A program made the translations under genes and the position numbers. Shown here in pieces: positions 1-10,579 of a stretch of DNA of 64,000 nucleotides (positions are counted from its first letter, which is position 1; each line of letters starts with the position of its first letter). The notes below the pieces were generated by a model. That model was not told the origin of the DNA. It did no database searches and saw nothing but the letters and a program-made list of their open reading frames with translations. This stretch comes from Choristoneura fumiferana (taxonomy: Eukaryota; Arthropoda; Insecta; Lepidoptera; Tortricidae): the NCBI RefSeq assembly GCF_025370935.1, contig NC_133486.1, positions 1,427,006-1,491,005 of the forward strand. Direction: 5' to 3'.

Positions 1-217
1 CGAATTTCATATGGCCGAATGTAACATTTTCTAGAATTTTCATTAACCATAAAGTAATTTATTTCTGAAATAAGTAGTAATTTCTTCAGAGTTGATATTA
101 AACTAACCTAACCTAACCTACTGCATTCTATATGATGACATTAAAAAAAAACCTAAAAACAGCACGCTTCTATATATTTTATTGCAAACGTTGGTATGGC
201 AAGTGAAATTCGGGCAA
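1..217 (+). repeat. Word-type fold-back element, copy A (left arm cut by window)
   Basis: A GCCCGAATTTCAT word near the left end is mirrored by GTGAAATTCGGGCAA at 201-217. The middle holds three CCTAA-like units near 105-120. The same element is complete at 14576-14812 and occurs in reverse at 31161-31393. Copy A has one 15-bp word fewer in its right arm than copy B. Confidence 0.7.
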
Positions 218-1289
218 GTAAAGGTAAACTTAAATAAACACGGACTTTCCATTTGGACCAAATTTAAGCCAAAAATACTCGTTTTCTGACGCCTCTTTCT
301 TAGCTTCGCTGTTTATAACATTTCACTACTTTTTAAAGACAAAAAATCTCATATGAGACCTACGTTCTTCGTTTAGTCAGTAAGTATATCTTTTTTGGGA
401 TGAATTTTTGCGGAAAGGAACCTTTATATTTTGTTGACGTTATTGTTAACTATTATATCATACGGAATAAAGGACGATCTCTTGCTTTGACTCATAAAAA
501 TACACAAAAATATTTATTGGTAGAAATATTTTTTGGTAGGCGTTTAGATATTTCATTGCTCTTCGCTGAAGTATATTAAGAGTGCGGGGAGAGAAATTTG
601 CGTGTTCAATTCACTTATATTTAGGTCACTAATATAAGAAGCCGCAATAGAGAGATTTTCCTGGACTCCAAGCACATGAAGATATATAAACTAAATTTCA
701 ATAGAATCTGAAAATGTTCTAGACATTTACGACACCCTAACTTGGGCACAATTATATATGTCCCTGTTGATGTGATCATTATCTAAAAGCAATAATAGTC
801 ACATCACCAAGACCTACATAGGCAACCGGGTGTTCATATTAGTTGGCTGGAAGTGTCTACAGGATTGTCAGATTATATTGAAGTAAAATATATCTAATGT
901 GGTCCTCTATGGTGGTATACAAGGTGGGCCCGTGTAACAGGAGCGAAAAATTAAACCACAGCTTCCACTCTTAATCTTGAGCTAATGTAGTTCTTCGACT
1001 TTTGAAAATAACTTGTATTATGATTTTTATTATAGTTTAAAGTTTAATTGGACAAGCATTGTATTGCGTAATCCGGCATTTACATGTCAGACGATGTCAT
1101 TTAGGCTATTGGATGCCGTACATTGAAAATACCATTTAATCTGTTTGGAATAAACAATGATAAAATTACTTAATCTTTGAAAGTTGCAGAGCTAAAGTAG
1201 TTCCATTTGAGTAGCAGAACCAACCAGACCAACCAACCAGAGATATATAGTTTTTTCTTTTCCCGCAATAATTACGCGTTCGGTTACGT

Positions 1290-1520
1290 GGGTGCACACT
1301 CAGCTTGCAGGTGCAGGTTCAGCTGAAAACCAGCGCTGCAGCTCTGGTTACAGGGCTACGGCATATGCTGAGCTGAGTAATTTTGGCATCACACTACAGC
1401 ACAATATCTCTTATTTTCTTCTCTTTTCCTATTTATGTTTTTACTGTGTTTTTGTTGTGATGTAGTGTGTTTTTCTTGTCAATAAATGTTGTGAGTTTGA
1501 GTTTGTTTGAGTTTAGAACC
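1290..1520 (+). repeat. Retroelement 3'-end-like repeat
   Basis: The segment carries ACCAGCGCTGCAGCTCTGG and an AATAAA signal near 1480. The same block is at about 15878-16105 in copy B, and related ACCAGC motifs lie beside the GAAA tracts at 11.6 and 59.1 kb. It looks like the 3' end of a non-LTR element or SINE; the family was not identified. Confidence 0.4.
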
Positions 1521-1932
1521 TGTGTTTTAATTTTTTGCTCCTGGTACGGGCCAACCCGTATATTACTATTAACTACAAAGACTCCATACATTTCTATAAA
1601 AACCAAAAGGAGACGTTATATCGGGTTATTCTTCTAAGTTGCTACATTCTTGACATAGTGCACGTGGTCTTCGGTTCAGAATTAGTTGTGAATCTTCATG
1701 ACGACTTTCTTGGGAAAATAGTGTGGTATTTTCCTTTTGCTTTCCACACCGATCGCCTATATGCTTCCAACAATTATTAAAATAGATACACGGATCATTG
1801 ATGTATACACGTATCGTAGTCAAGTGACGCCCGAATGTTTCGAGCCAACCCGCGGCTCTTTCTCAAAGGCGAGCTCGAACGTAAAGCCAACCCTGCATCA
1901 TTTTTAGAAATTGTAAGTGTTTGACATCTGTA

Positions 1933-2071
1933 GTACAGCCAGCATCAAAAGTAGCTGTACACTGTCGTATTTTGTCGATTTACAGCCACGTACTAAACGC
2001 CATGTAAGATTGTCAATGTGTCAATGCGACAGAGTAAAAAAGTGATCCGCTACTTTTGATGCTGACTGTAC
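1933..2071. mobile_element. Short inverted-repeat element (MITE), 139 bp
   Basis: The ends are imperfect inverted repeats built on GTACAGCCAGCATCAAAAG and its complement at 2048-2071. There is no coding capacity. The equivalent in copy B is 16529-16667. Confidence 0.75.
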
Positions 2072-2200
2072 ATTGTTCGGCTAAATTAGGAACAGTGGTA
2101 AGTGGGATTAATTTGTGCTAATTTCAGCTTCAACAAATAAAAAAAAAGAATTATATTTATCATAAAAATAAACTAACTGCCTACATCCATCCATCCATAC

Positions 2201-2419
2201 TCCATACTAATATTATAAATGCGAAAGTGTGTGTGTTTGTGTGTATGTTTGTCCGTCTTTCCGTCCGAGCGACGGATCGACGTAATTTTTGGCATAGAGA
2301 TAGTTTATGGGCAAGAGAGTGACATAGGCTACTTTTTATCCCAGAAAAATGCACAGTTCCCGAGGAAACAGCGCGCGATAACAAAATCCCACGCGGGCGA
2401 AGCCGCGGGCAAAAGTTAG
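2201..2419 (+). mobile_element. Non-autonomous Helitron-like element, family A
   Basis: It starts with TC followed by CATACTAATATTATAAATG. Near the 3' end is a GC hairpin (GCGGGCGAAGCCGC), followed about ten bases later by TTAG in place of the usual CTAG. The minus-strand copies at 36115 and 53743 keep an intact CTAG. It encodes no protein. A family B element begins 25 bp downstream. Confidence 0.7.
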
Positions 2420-2444
2420 TAAAAATATATGTGCTTAATCCTAC

Positions 2445-3048
2445 TCCTACTAATATTATAAATAATGTGAAAGTTTGCGAGTGAGTGAGTGAGTGAGTAT
2501 GTTTGTTACTTCTCCACGCGAAACGGCTGGATGTATTTGGATGAAATTTGTCAAAAAGTTAGTTTATAACCTGGATTAAAACATGGGATACTTTTTATCC
2601 CAATTTTCCCACGGGATAGGGATAAAATCTCCAAATAACAACTGATGGGCTTAGAGTTATGAAATTTGGTATGTAGGTAGCTGGCAGTCCGGAGTAACAC
2701 ATAGACTACATTTTATTGTGATGTTCCCCACGGGATAGGGATAAAATCTCGAATTAATAACCGCTGGGCTTAGAGTTATGAAATTTGGTATGTATATAGT
2801 TGGACTTCTAGAATAACACATAGGCTACTTTTAATCCTGATATTCCCACGGGATAGGGATAAAATCTCGAAATAACAACCGCTGGGTTTAGAGTCATGAA
2901 ATTTGGCATGGGTGTTTTAATTTAACGTCAATAAAAAACCACGATGTAGTTTCAGGGAATTCCCACATGAATTTAATAAAATCCCGGAATTTAAATTCAA
3001 CTGCTGTATCTAATGATTTACGCGTGCGAAGCCGCGGGTAAACGCTAG
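2445..3048 (+). mobile_element. Non-autonomous Helitron-like element, family B, with internal minisatellite
   Basis: It begins TC-CTACTAATATTATAAA, ends with a GCGAAGCCGCG hairpin and has CTAG at 3045-3048. The interior is about three tandem units of 115-140 bp, each with CCACGGGATAGGGATAAAAT and a conserved GAAATTTGGTATGTA. The unit boundaries have drifted. The twin is 17046-17648, and a relative with about four units is at 63057-63640. Confidence 0.75.
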
Positions 3049-3375
3049 TACACAATAAATAACAATAAGTAGAATTAACATATTCTTCAAAAAATTAAAG
3101 AAAACATTGTGAACCATTATTTTAAAGATGAGCGCCATGTTGATACGGTCATACAAACCTTTGGACGGTATTACGCAAAACAGCGCAGTAAGTAGTAAAA
3201 GTTGGCTACTTGCAGTCCAACGCCGTCCACAATAGGCTAGATTATGCATCTGATAGTGTTCGGCCAAAGTTTAGGTTTCGGTATCAGCGAGTTCGGAGCA
3301 GAGCGACGATCCCTAAACAGAGTCGGATCTGCAATTTGGCCATTGTGTTATTATTATGTCAAAATCGATATAATA

Positions 3376-3575
3376 AATAAATAAATATCACGGGAAAATT
3401 CACACCAATTGACTTAGTCCCAAAGTAAGCTTAGCAAAGCTTGTGTTATGGGTACTAAGCAACGGATAAATATAATTATATAGATAGATACATACTTAAA
3501 TACATATTAAACACCCAAGACCCGAGAACAAACATTCACAGTCAGGTTCTCTAACCACTAGGCCATCTGGTCGTC
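3376..3575 (-). mobile_element. SINE family 2, internally deleted, present only in copy A
   Basis: A TAATA target duplication flanks it (3371-3375 and 3576-3580). Copy B has the empty site with a single TAATA near 17970. Its tRNA-like head is at the right end (minus orientation). The stretch with the pol III B-box is deleted, since the sequence jumps from the AACAAACATTC block straight to the CAGGTTCTCTAACC head. Confidence 0.85.
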
Positions 3576-4347
3576 TAATACAGTATTTAATCGTCAAAAC
3601 TAAAAAAAAAGTCGTAGGCACCTCAAAATAGATATTTTTTTTGAGTGAACTTTATGAATATTAGGTTAAGGTTCGATTTTGTTTACATAAGTGGTTTTAG
3701 ATACGAGATTTTTCAAAGTATTGACGATATTTGAGTTTGACACAATAATTGCAGATCCAACTCAGTTAATAGGGCCCGTCGAGAGGACCGTGGGTTCAAA
3801 CCAGGGGTAGTATTGCTGAGTATTTCGTGATCTTTGCGGTACACAAATTGTATGGGGACGGAGTCACGGGAACAGCTAGTAGTAGGAATATAAGTAATAG
3901 TTTTGCTTGGTTGTGTTAAGCTAGTGAAAGCTTAAAATCCAGTTTCGGTTTCAGAACATCTGAAACCAGAATTTGGTTTCGGATTCGATTACATTATTAG
4001 TTGGTAACGGTCGGTCACTAGTGGTGGATTAGTGTATTGTTAGTTGCATGAAGCTATGTTAACAGGATGTATTCTATGTTAAACATACACTAGAAAATAC
4101 AGGATGTAACAGGCTGAAAACTCATTGTTAGTTTTTGTTTGTGTGTGCAAAATTAATGTTTGTTCTTTATCTTTCTGTCTTTTTTTATCTATACTATAGT
4201 GGCGTGGAGGAAACATTTTCGTCCCGCTAGTCGGAGAACAAGAAGCGTCAGTAAGGAATATCTTTGAATTCAAGCTACAAATGTTAAAACGGGAAAGGTA
4301 AATGTCATTACGATTCGAGTATTATTTATTTACTAAGTGCATTATAA

Positions 4348-4663
4348 CCATCATCATCATCATCCCAGCCTATATACGTCCCACTGCTGGGCACAGGCCT
4401 CCTCTCAGAACAAGAGGGCTTGGGCCATATAGTTCCCACGCGGGCCCAGTGCGGATTGGGAACTTCACACGCACCATTGAATTGCTTCGCAGGTTTGCGC
4501 AGGTTTCCTCACGATGTTTTCCTTCACCGTAAAGCTCGTGGTAAATTTCAAATGTAATTCCGCACATGAATTTGGAAAAACTCAGAGGTGCGAGCCGGGG
4601 TTTGAACCCACGACCCTCTGTTTGAGAGGCGATAGGTCAAACCACTAGGCCACCACGGCTCCT
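4348..4663 (-). mobile_element. SINE family 1, full length
   Basis: In minus orientation it has a tRNA-like head (GGTGGCCTAGTGG, then a GGGTTCAAACC B-box), a conserved body, and an ATG/ATC triplet tail after the TATATAGGCTGGG motif. A 12-bp target duplication AGTGCATTATAA flanks it (4336-4347 and 4664-4675). The same insertion is present in copy B at 18730-19039. Confidence 0.9.
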
Positions 4664-4689
4664 AGTGCATTATAATATCTAACTTTAAT

Positions 4690-4773
4690 CATCATCATCA
4701 TCATCATATCAGCCACAGGACGTCCGCTGTTGGGCAAACGGCTCCCCCATAGAGCTCCAGTTGCTTCCAACTT
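4690..4773 (-). pseudogene. RTE-like retrotransposon 3' tail fragment
   Basis: A CAT triplet run followed by CAGCCACAGGACGTCCGCTG is the minus-strand image of the 3' end seen in the RTE-like remnants of this window. These end in a sequence coding Q-Q-W-T-S before an ATG/ATC repeat. Only the last codons and tail remain, with a frameshift. Copy B has it near 19063-19140. Confidence 0.5.
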
Positions 4774-4921
4774 AAATATGTTAAAAATATAGTCGTGTCA
4801 TAAGCCGTGGTGGCTGGTGGCTCAGTGATTTGACCTATGGCCGTTTAGGCTAAAGACAGAGAGCACAATAGTACATTGTGTCTTAAGGGCGGTAAATAAG
4901 GAATTACGAACGAGAGTTTTG

Positions 4922-5134
4922 TTTTTCATCACATTTGCGAGAAAATGTATATTTGTAAGAAAAATTAATATTTATTCAAAAATTGCCGATACCGCTGACT
5001 GCGCTCTTGGTAGCGCAGTTCCCCCCCCCCCCCGCAGCACACCATGCAGTAACAAACTCATTGACCGACCTTGGGCTTCATGACAACAAAATTAGTACGG
5101 TCGAGGGTTTTTTACGAGCAAGTGTGATGAAAAA
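4922..5134. mobile_element. MITE with TTTTTCATCACA ends
   Basis: The inverted ends TTTTTCATCACATTTGC and GCAAGTGTGATGAAAAA enclose about 200 bp with a C-homopolymer at 5021-5033. Copy B has 19286-19498 (15 Cs). A longer, reverse-oriented relative lies at 42672-42985. The outer flank with GTCTTAAGGGCGGTAAATAA also recurs beside the 42.7-kb copy, so the true unit may be larger. Confidence 0.65.
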
Positions 5135-5539
5135 GAAATTGACGTTTATAAATACATACCTACAAACATACATACATACTCTTAACCCTCGGTCAGTCGG
5201 GTAAAAACCGGCTCATTCTAAAACATTATTTTAACAACTTGGCCTTTCTTCTACATCAATCATCACGCTCTCAAACTGTTCCAAAAATTAAATTTCGAAC
5301 AATGGCTCCGTACTTATGTCATAGGTTAGCGTTTGAATTCACCAATAGGACGGCGGTATTTAGTGAGTGGGCGAACAGCGCCCACACAAAGATGCGTCAT
5401 TGGTGACGCGTAATCGAGTCGCTAAACTGGCTGCCCTAGAAATGTGACGTCATGACCTTTGCATAAGAGGATGCTAGAAACTTGTTTGGGGGTCGAAATT
5501 TTACATTGGGGCTGAATTCGTAGTCTTTATAGTACAAAT

Positions 5540-5630
5540 TCACAATAGTACAGTCACCTGTTTTAATATCTGCCACAGAGGAGCGTGCAAAAATTTCTGA
5601 CACGTCCTACCTGCCCTAGAAATAGTGAGC
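5540..5630 (+). repeat. Dispersed repeat fragment with TACAGTCACCTG end
   Basis: The block starts GTACAGTCACCTGTTTTAAT and runs through CTGACACGTCCTACCTGCCC. It recurs in copy B near 19925-20010 and in reverse at 37815-37916. No coding sequence. Confidence 0.5.
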
Positions 5631-5666
5631 TTGGTTATTCAAAGAGGAAACCCACTTACATATATA

Positions 5667-6006
5667 TAGGGCTGCCATCTCTAAAATTTGGCTACCAGGA
5701 CAAGACGCTTGAAAACCCCGGATTTTGGAGCCCAAAACCCGGACAATGCCGGACATGTCAACAGGTTTAGGTTTTTATTAAACTTGGTCAGTAGGTATAA
5801 TAAAATATAGGCCAATCAAGATAAGATCCTTATAAAACGATTTAATGCTTGCTGGAAATTGATTCTTCGAAAAATTATAATTGCATTAATCTAAAAATTA
5901 AAAATATTTTTAAACCCGGACTACAAATGAATCCCCGCCCGGACGCTCCCCGGACGCCCTCTAAACTAGAACAAATCCAGGGAAACCCGGACGGATGGCA
6001 GCCCTA
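5667..6006. mobile_element. hAT-type MITE, 340 bp, present only in copy A
   Basis: The terminal inverted repeats are TAGGGCTGCCATC and GATGGCAGCCCTA. An 8-bp target duplication CATATATA lies at 5659-5666 and 6007-6014. Copy B at about 20030-20046 shows the empty site with one copy. The 8-bp duplication and TAGGG ends fit the hAT superfamily. No transposase is encoded. Confidence 0.92.
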
Positions 6007-6014
6007 CATATATA

Positions 6015-7050
6015 AAAGATAAGCTATGGTGAAAATATCAGGAAACAGATAACTCATTCATATAATTAAGGTTAAGTTAACCCGTGTGGTGTCGGATTAG
6101 AATTAAACCTCTCCATTTCTTCCGTGGATGTCGTAAGAGGCGACTGAGGATATAGGTTTAGGTATGCACAATAGGCTCAAACTTAAAACCTAAAATTGCT
6201 AAAGTGGCTCCGAAGCGGTAACGTTTCGTGTGCTCTGCCTACCCCATTTGGGAATACAGGCGTGATGTTTGTGTGCGTGTGTGTAAGTTAAGCCTCTTAG
6301 AGCAAAACAACCGACAGCCATACAATTGGGTATTTTCATGGGTTAAAAAGAATACGGTATTTGACTATTATGTAAGTATATGTTTTATAAATTAAAACTA
6401 CACAATGTCTGTTATCGAATAGAGAAACCATTTTTAAACTGCCTTTACAAAAAACAAAGTCAAAGCTTTGAAATTCAGGATTAGACAGAGAAGGACATAC
6501 TAGCATTTGACGCCACTCGCAATTTAAGTATAAAGCGTCATACTTGCTGCATAGAGAAAAGCGTTTGAGAAAGAGACAGGTATATAGATTTTTCAAAAAA
6601 TCACTATAAATCCAATTTTAAATCGATTTAAGTTTTCTCTTCGCTAAACACTTTCTGTATATCTATATTTTCATAATAATATTAAGACATGGCAAATTCA
6701 GGAGTTGTTAAATACCGTATGTAACTGACGGACGGAAGCAAAATACGTGACCAGTTTTTTCAGTTATGCGTAAGTTCAATTATGCGTAAAAATAAATGCT
6801 ACATTGCTGGCAACATTTGGTTTATAGAGGAAACGCGTTGCCAGCCTTTTATATACAACGCCATGGGGACCACTTCTAAATTTCATTTAGTCTTAAGGAA
6901 CTGGCTTTTTATTTTAGTGATTCAATTACTGTTTAAAAATAATATATTTTATTGTGAATTACAAAAAATATATACTTATTATCAAAAAGAAATATCTTCT
7001 TTAATATTTAGTGTTATGATCTCAATTCAATTGTATCTTACGTACATACA
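6015..7050. other. AT-rich stretch without recognised genes
   Basis: It is shared with copy B except for about 75 bp near 6475-6550 that are missing there. It contains a repeat block near 6080-6290 (GTGGCTCCGAAGCGGTAACG), which recurs at about 54005-54110. The open frames, up to 134 codons and running into the retroelement fragment at 7056, show no recognisable domain. Confidence 0.5.
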
Positions 7051-7055
7051 TATAA

Positions 7056-7187
7056 TCACGCGTCTTTTCCGTAGGGGTAGGCAGAGACCACTTCTTTCCA
7101 CTTGCTACGATCCTTACATACTTGTTTCGCTTCGTCCACTTTCATTATTCCCTTCATACATGCTCTTCGGTTTAGGGTACTCTTGAC
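7056..7187 (-). pseudogene. Non-LTR retrotransposon C-terminal fragment
   Basis: On the minus strand 43 codons read in frame to a TGA at 7056-7058. They include V-D-E-A-K and D-R-S-K-W-K-E-V-V, the pattern at the extreme C-terminus of insect non-LTR (RTE-type) reverse transcriptase proteins. The rest of the element is absent. The copy B equivalent carries frameshifts. Confidence 0.55.
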
Positions 7188-7197
7188 CTGGCCAATA

Positions 7198-7614
7198 AGG
7201 GCTGTCGTTTTTTGTCTCACTAGATGGCGCACTGTTGCGTGAGGTTTTCAAGTGTGGCTTTCAGAGTCTGTTATTACGGGCGTTAAAACAAAGTTTAGAT
7301 TAAAATCATATTTAAAACACCTTAAAACCGTACCATAAAAATATCCAGCAACCACAGTGTTGCTAAGTCCCGTTTTGTTCGCAAAAAAAGGGGGGACAAA
7401 AGTTTCCGAAAGACAAAACTGTCTCAAAACACAGACATTCATTGCCCTGTAACGCATAATTGCCATAATTAATTTCAGGTTATGCAAAATGTTCACAAAA
7501 AAATCTAATTATAAATAAACCCGTGTAGCTCACCCAAAATCTATGAGATGTGACATTTCGGAGACCTCACGCTACACTAGCGCCTCTAGCGGCGAATTCA
7601 TTCGCGATAGCCCT
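7198..7614. mobile_element. Inverted-repeat element, about 417 bp, present only in copy A
   Basis: Copy B reads straight through (GGCCAATTGTATC near 21120), while copy A has about 420 extra bases. The ends are AGGGCTGTCG and CGATAGCCCT, followed inward by related CTAGATGGCGC and GCGCCTCTAGC motifs and GCGTGAGGT. The target duplication is unclear (2-3 bp at most). A similar end is seen at 61175-61230. Confidence 0.8.
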
Positions 7615-8292
7615 CATTGTATCTTGCTGTTACTTAATAAAATATAACTGTAAAACGTGAACTAAATTAAGACTACACTATGACAACTAAATTTAATTTC
7701 ACTAAAAGGCATAAGTATTCAGTAAAATGTAATCTTCTCATTTGTCCGTCGTTGGAAGGCAGGGAGTCAATTACTAAGAATATTTAACTAATTAAATAAC
7801 TGGCTCACATTTGTGATGTTAATCTCCACCTTTAATTAACCATAAGGGTTAATTAAGGGTTATTTATAAAATAGACAGCTTTTTCCCGCGACTTCGCGTC
7901 TGCGTAGAATTAGTGGGAATTTTCTATTTAAAGTTGCAGGATTTTTTCTTAATAATTTTCGTAACGGAACAGACACATCTAAACAATATTTTGAGGACAC
8001 ATCTGGAGACCCTGTTTTTACAGCTCGGAATCATGGACTGAGTCTACCTCCCAAATTTTGTTGAAACCGGAGGGATAAACTCAGGGTACAACTCTAAATA
8101 GAAATGCCATAGTAAATCGTTTTTAAGAAAAAATATAGGTACCTACTCTGTTTTTCTTCAACATGTGATTTTAGCACGAAGAAGATATGGCCGCTGGGGC
8201 CCATAAGTTCTCAAATGGAGACCGCTGATCGGCAAGGCAAGCGCAGCGTAAGACGTCCACCAACGATATAGATAAAACGGATGCCTTGGTTA

Positions 8293-8658
8293 GGCAGTTG
8301 TCTCACCGCCGGCGAGGAAACGATTGGCTATCGACTATTTTCTCGCTCAAGAAACGAACAAAAGATATAAGATCCTGTGTGAGTAAAAGAGACATATATA
8401 TTAATAGTTGATCGCTGGCGGTTCACACTGCCGGCGAGAACTCGCTCTTACATCTTTTGTCGCAGCGACAAGAGCTATAAAACTCGCTGAGCTATAAAAC
8501 TAGCTCAGCGCTGTTAGCTTGGCGGCCGCCCGGCTCGAGCGAGTGGAGCGAGTAATCGCCCGTCGTGCTCGAACACTCGCTTTTCACCGCTCGCCCACTC
8601 GTTTCTAGTTACTCGCTCTGCTCGTTTCTCGCTCATCGTCGGCGGTGGGACAAGTGCC
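8293..8658. mobile_element. GC-rich inverted-repeat element at the duplication boundary
   Basis: The left end GGCAGTTGTCTCACCGCCG pairs with the complement of CGGCGGTGGGACAAGTGCC at the right end. The interior has repeated CTCGCT/AGCGAG motifs. TTAA follows the right end and the left flank reads GTTA, so a TTAA target is possible. The equivalent in copy B is 22090-22467. The two copies stop matching 4 bp after this element ends. Confidence 0.65.
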
Positions 8659-9208
8659 TTAAGGCGCGCTTATAGAAGAATTTTCGGTATTTGAGGGGGT
8701 GAAGCAGACGACGCGGTGGAGGCGAATGCGGGGCGACTCGCGCGTCTGTCACGCAGCCCGTTGACGGCCTTATTCTGTTTGTAACCGTATTCTGGTTAAT
8801 GTGAATTCCGGATTTTTCCTTAAAATTATAATTACACATTTTTTTGGTTTAATAAAGAAAATCTTCGTTTAATATGAATAGTCTTGGTAATAAACAAATT
8901 ATTTATGCCTCTTCATGCCCACAGTTTGATTTGTAACGTAGGTAATGGATAGACATTTAGACTGAATAGGTCGATAGATAGATATGACAGATAGCATGCT
9001 CTTGTTTCGGAGGCCAAGACCCTCTTTGGGTCCCTGAGCCAAATTAGTTAGTTTAGATAGCTTATTAGTCTGGTCAACATTTAGGATACTTTATGTTACG
9101 GAAAATAAATATTTTTGGATATAATAAAAAATTGCTCTAAATCGGATTCCGCGCGGACGCAGTCGACGGCAACAATTAGTTTTAAATAAATTTATAGCTC
9201 TTCAAAAT

Positions 9209-9502
9209 TGTCTGGAGCATGAAGCGATGCTTTTCTTATTTTCATGACTTGAGAAGTATGGATATGTAGGAGAAAGTTATTTATCTTCAGTCAGAGAAGA
9301 TTCCAAAGTTGATTGTCTGGAGCATGAAGCGATGTTTTCGCTATTTTCGTCGCTTGAAAAGTATAGATATGTAGAAGAAAGTTCTTTTTCTTCAGTCAGA
9401 GGAGGTTCTACAGTTATTTTTCATGAAGATTCTTTTTCCCTTAGTGGCATTCCCCGAGCTCGACGGGAATCAACAATTTCGGGTAGTAACCAGTCCATAT
9501 AA
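9209..9502 (+). other. Coding-like segment with in-frame 105-bp tandem duplication
   Basis: Two units start with TGTCTGGAGCATGAAGCGATG at 9209 and 9314. The spacing is 105 bp (35 codons) and both are read in one frame. Unit 1 has a TGA at 9245-9247. The frame is then open to the TAA at 9500-9502. From the ATG at 9332 it gives 56 residues, rich in Ser and Glu, with no domain I recognise. An AG preceded by pyrimidines lies near 9197. It could be a decayed exon or chance; no partner exon was found. Confidence 0.3.
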
Positions 9503-9509
9503 AATGAAA

Positions 9510-9835
9510 TTAGTTTGTCTTTCTTTTTTTTCCCCAAAATGTATCATCTATAAGTATGATTACTGTTTTGAGGTGATGATTTTCACCACTCCACACAGCA
9601 AATATACACTGTGCTCGACACGTGACATGGAGACCTTGGATCTGGTCATACCAGTTACTATTTTTGTTAATTTCAGTAGTTTTAGTTTCCTTTTCATAAT
9701 TCTACATCTGAATTTCGTTTTCTTTGATACATTTTTCAAGTCCATTTCTAAAGGCTACACTTCAACCGGGCACTTCATTTCACTTTTACTTCAAGATTAT
9801 ACATTTTGGGAGAAAAAATTAAAGACAAACTAATT
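9510..9835. other. Unassigned stretch
   Basis: It contains the longest plus-strand open frame of the window (136 codons, 9423-9833). The frame has no domain, is rich in Phe and Ile from T-rich DNA, and is overlapped by an open frame on the other strand. I see nothing else here. Confidence 0.4.
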
Positions 9836-9839
9836 TCAA

Positions 9840-10190
9840 AATTGAAAATACAAACTGAAATATAGATGCACAGAAAAACCAGAAAAATAAGACCAGCACT
9901 GGATATCGAACCCAGGTCCTCGGTATTCCGTACCGCGTGCTATACTGCTACACCACTGCTGGTCCACCAGCAGTGACCAGCAGTGGTGGTTGACCGGCAG
10001 TGGTGTAGCGGTATAGCACGCGGTACGGAATACCGAGGACCTGGGTTCGATATCCAGTGCGGGTCTTATTTTTCTGGTTTTTCTGTGCATCTATATTTCA
10101 GTTTGTATTTTCAATTTAGGTTTTACGGGATGACCGTAAGAGAAAAAAAATGGAATGGAAATAAAAAATATAAAAAGATTCCAAAAAACC
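9840..10190. mobile_element. SINE family 3, fold-back pair, nearly perfect palindrome
   Basis: The left arm (about 9840-9967, minus) and right arm (about 9983-10119, plus) each carry a tRNA-like head with TGGTGTAGCGGTATAGCACG and B-box GGTTCGATAT. Both end at TTTGTATTTTC. Only the right arm continues into the family tail (GGGATGACCGTAAG, then the AAAAAGATTCC-type end near 10180). The arms are almost identical, so any transcript would fold into a long hairpin. Confidence 0.85.
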
Positions 10191-10479
10191 AATCTTGATT
10201 TACGTGAAGGTAAATTACCAAATCGAAGTTCCTATAATAATAAGTTGCTGATAAGGTAGGCGGTAGGCGTCGTAATGTACGGTGTGGTACACACGGACCG
10301 CATTCAAATTGCAATCCGGCTGTAAATGGCAGAACTACATCAAAGAACTGCGTAAGAACTTGCATCGCGACTGCCTAAAATGGCAGTTGGAATGCGTCCT
10401 CTGACAGTCGGGTCCAGTGCTGGTGCAGTGTACTAACTGCGCAATACTGCATCCAAACTCCCATTTTGCAGCCGGCTTG

Positions 10480-10579
10480 NNNNNNNNNNNNNNNNNNNNN
10501 NNNNNNNNNNNNNNNNNNNNNNNNNNNNNNNNNNNNNNNNNNNNNNNNNNNNNNNNNNNNNNNNNNNNNNNNNNNNNNN
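10480..10579. other. Assembly gap of exactly 100 N
   Basis: A run of 100 N is the usual placeholder for a gap of unknown size between scaffolded contigs. The right flank is a dispersed repeat with a GTCT microsatellite, a typical contig break. It lies between the two duplication copies. Confidence 0.99.

Larger units (their letters stand above)
1..8662. repeat. Long duplication, copy A (left edge outside window)
   Basis: Base 1 onward matches 14580 onward nearly base for base. The match ends at a shared CCTTAA at 8662 and 22471, after which the sequences are unrelated. Copy A holds three insertions missing from copy B: SINE family 2 at 3376, a hAT-type MITE at 5667 and an inverted-repeat element at 7198. 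It lacks the SINE found in B at 21639. Shared insertions (for example the SINE at 4348 with the same target duplication in both) predate the duplication or haplotype split. It may be a true segmental duplication or two haplotypes joined by the assembler. Confidence 0.95.

Noticed and set aside
2219..2419. Repeated 66-codon frames at 2219, 16823, 36115 and 44125
   Set aside because: These are readings through family A Helitron-like elements, which end in a structural hairpin; they are not protein genes.
9423..9833. 136-codon open frame, one of the longer ones in unique sequence
   Set aside because: T-rich, hydrophobic low-complexity composition, no domain, and an open frame on the opposite strand; expected by chance in DNA of this base composition.
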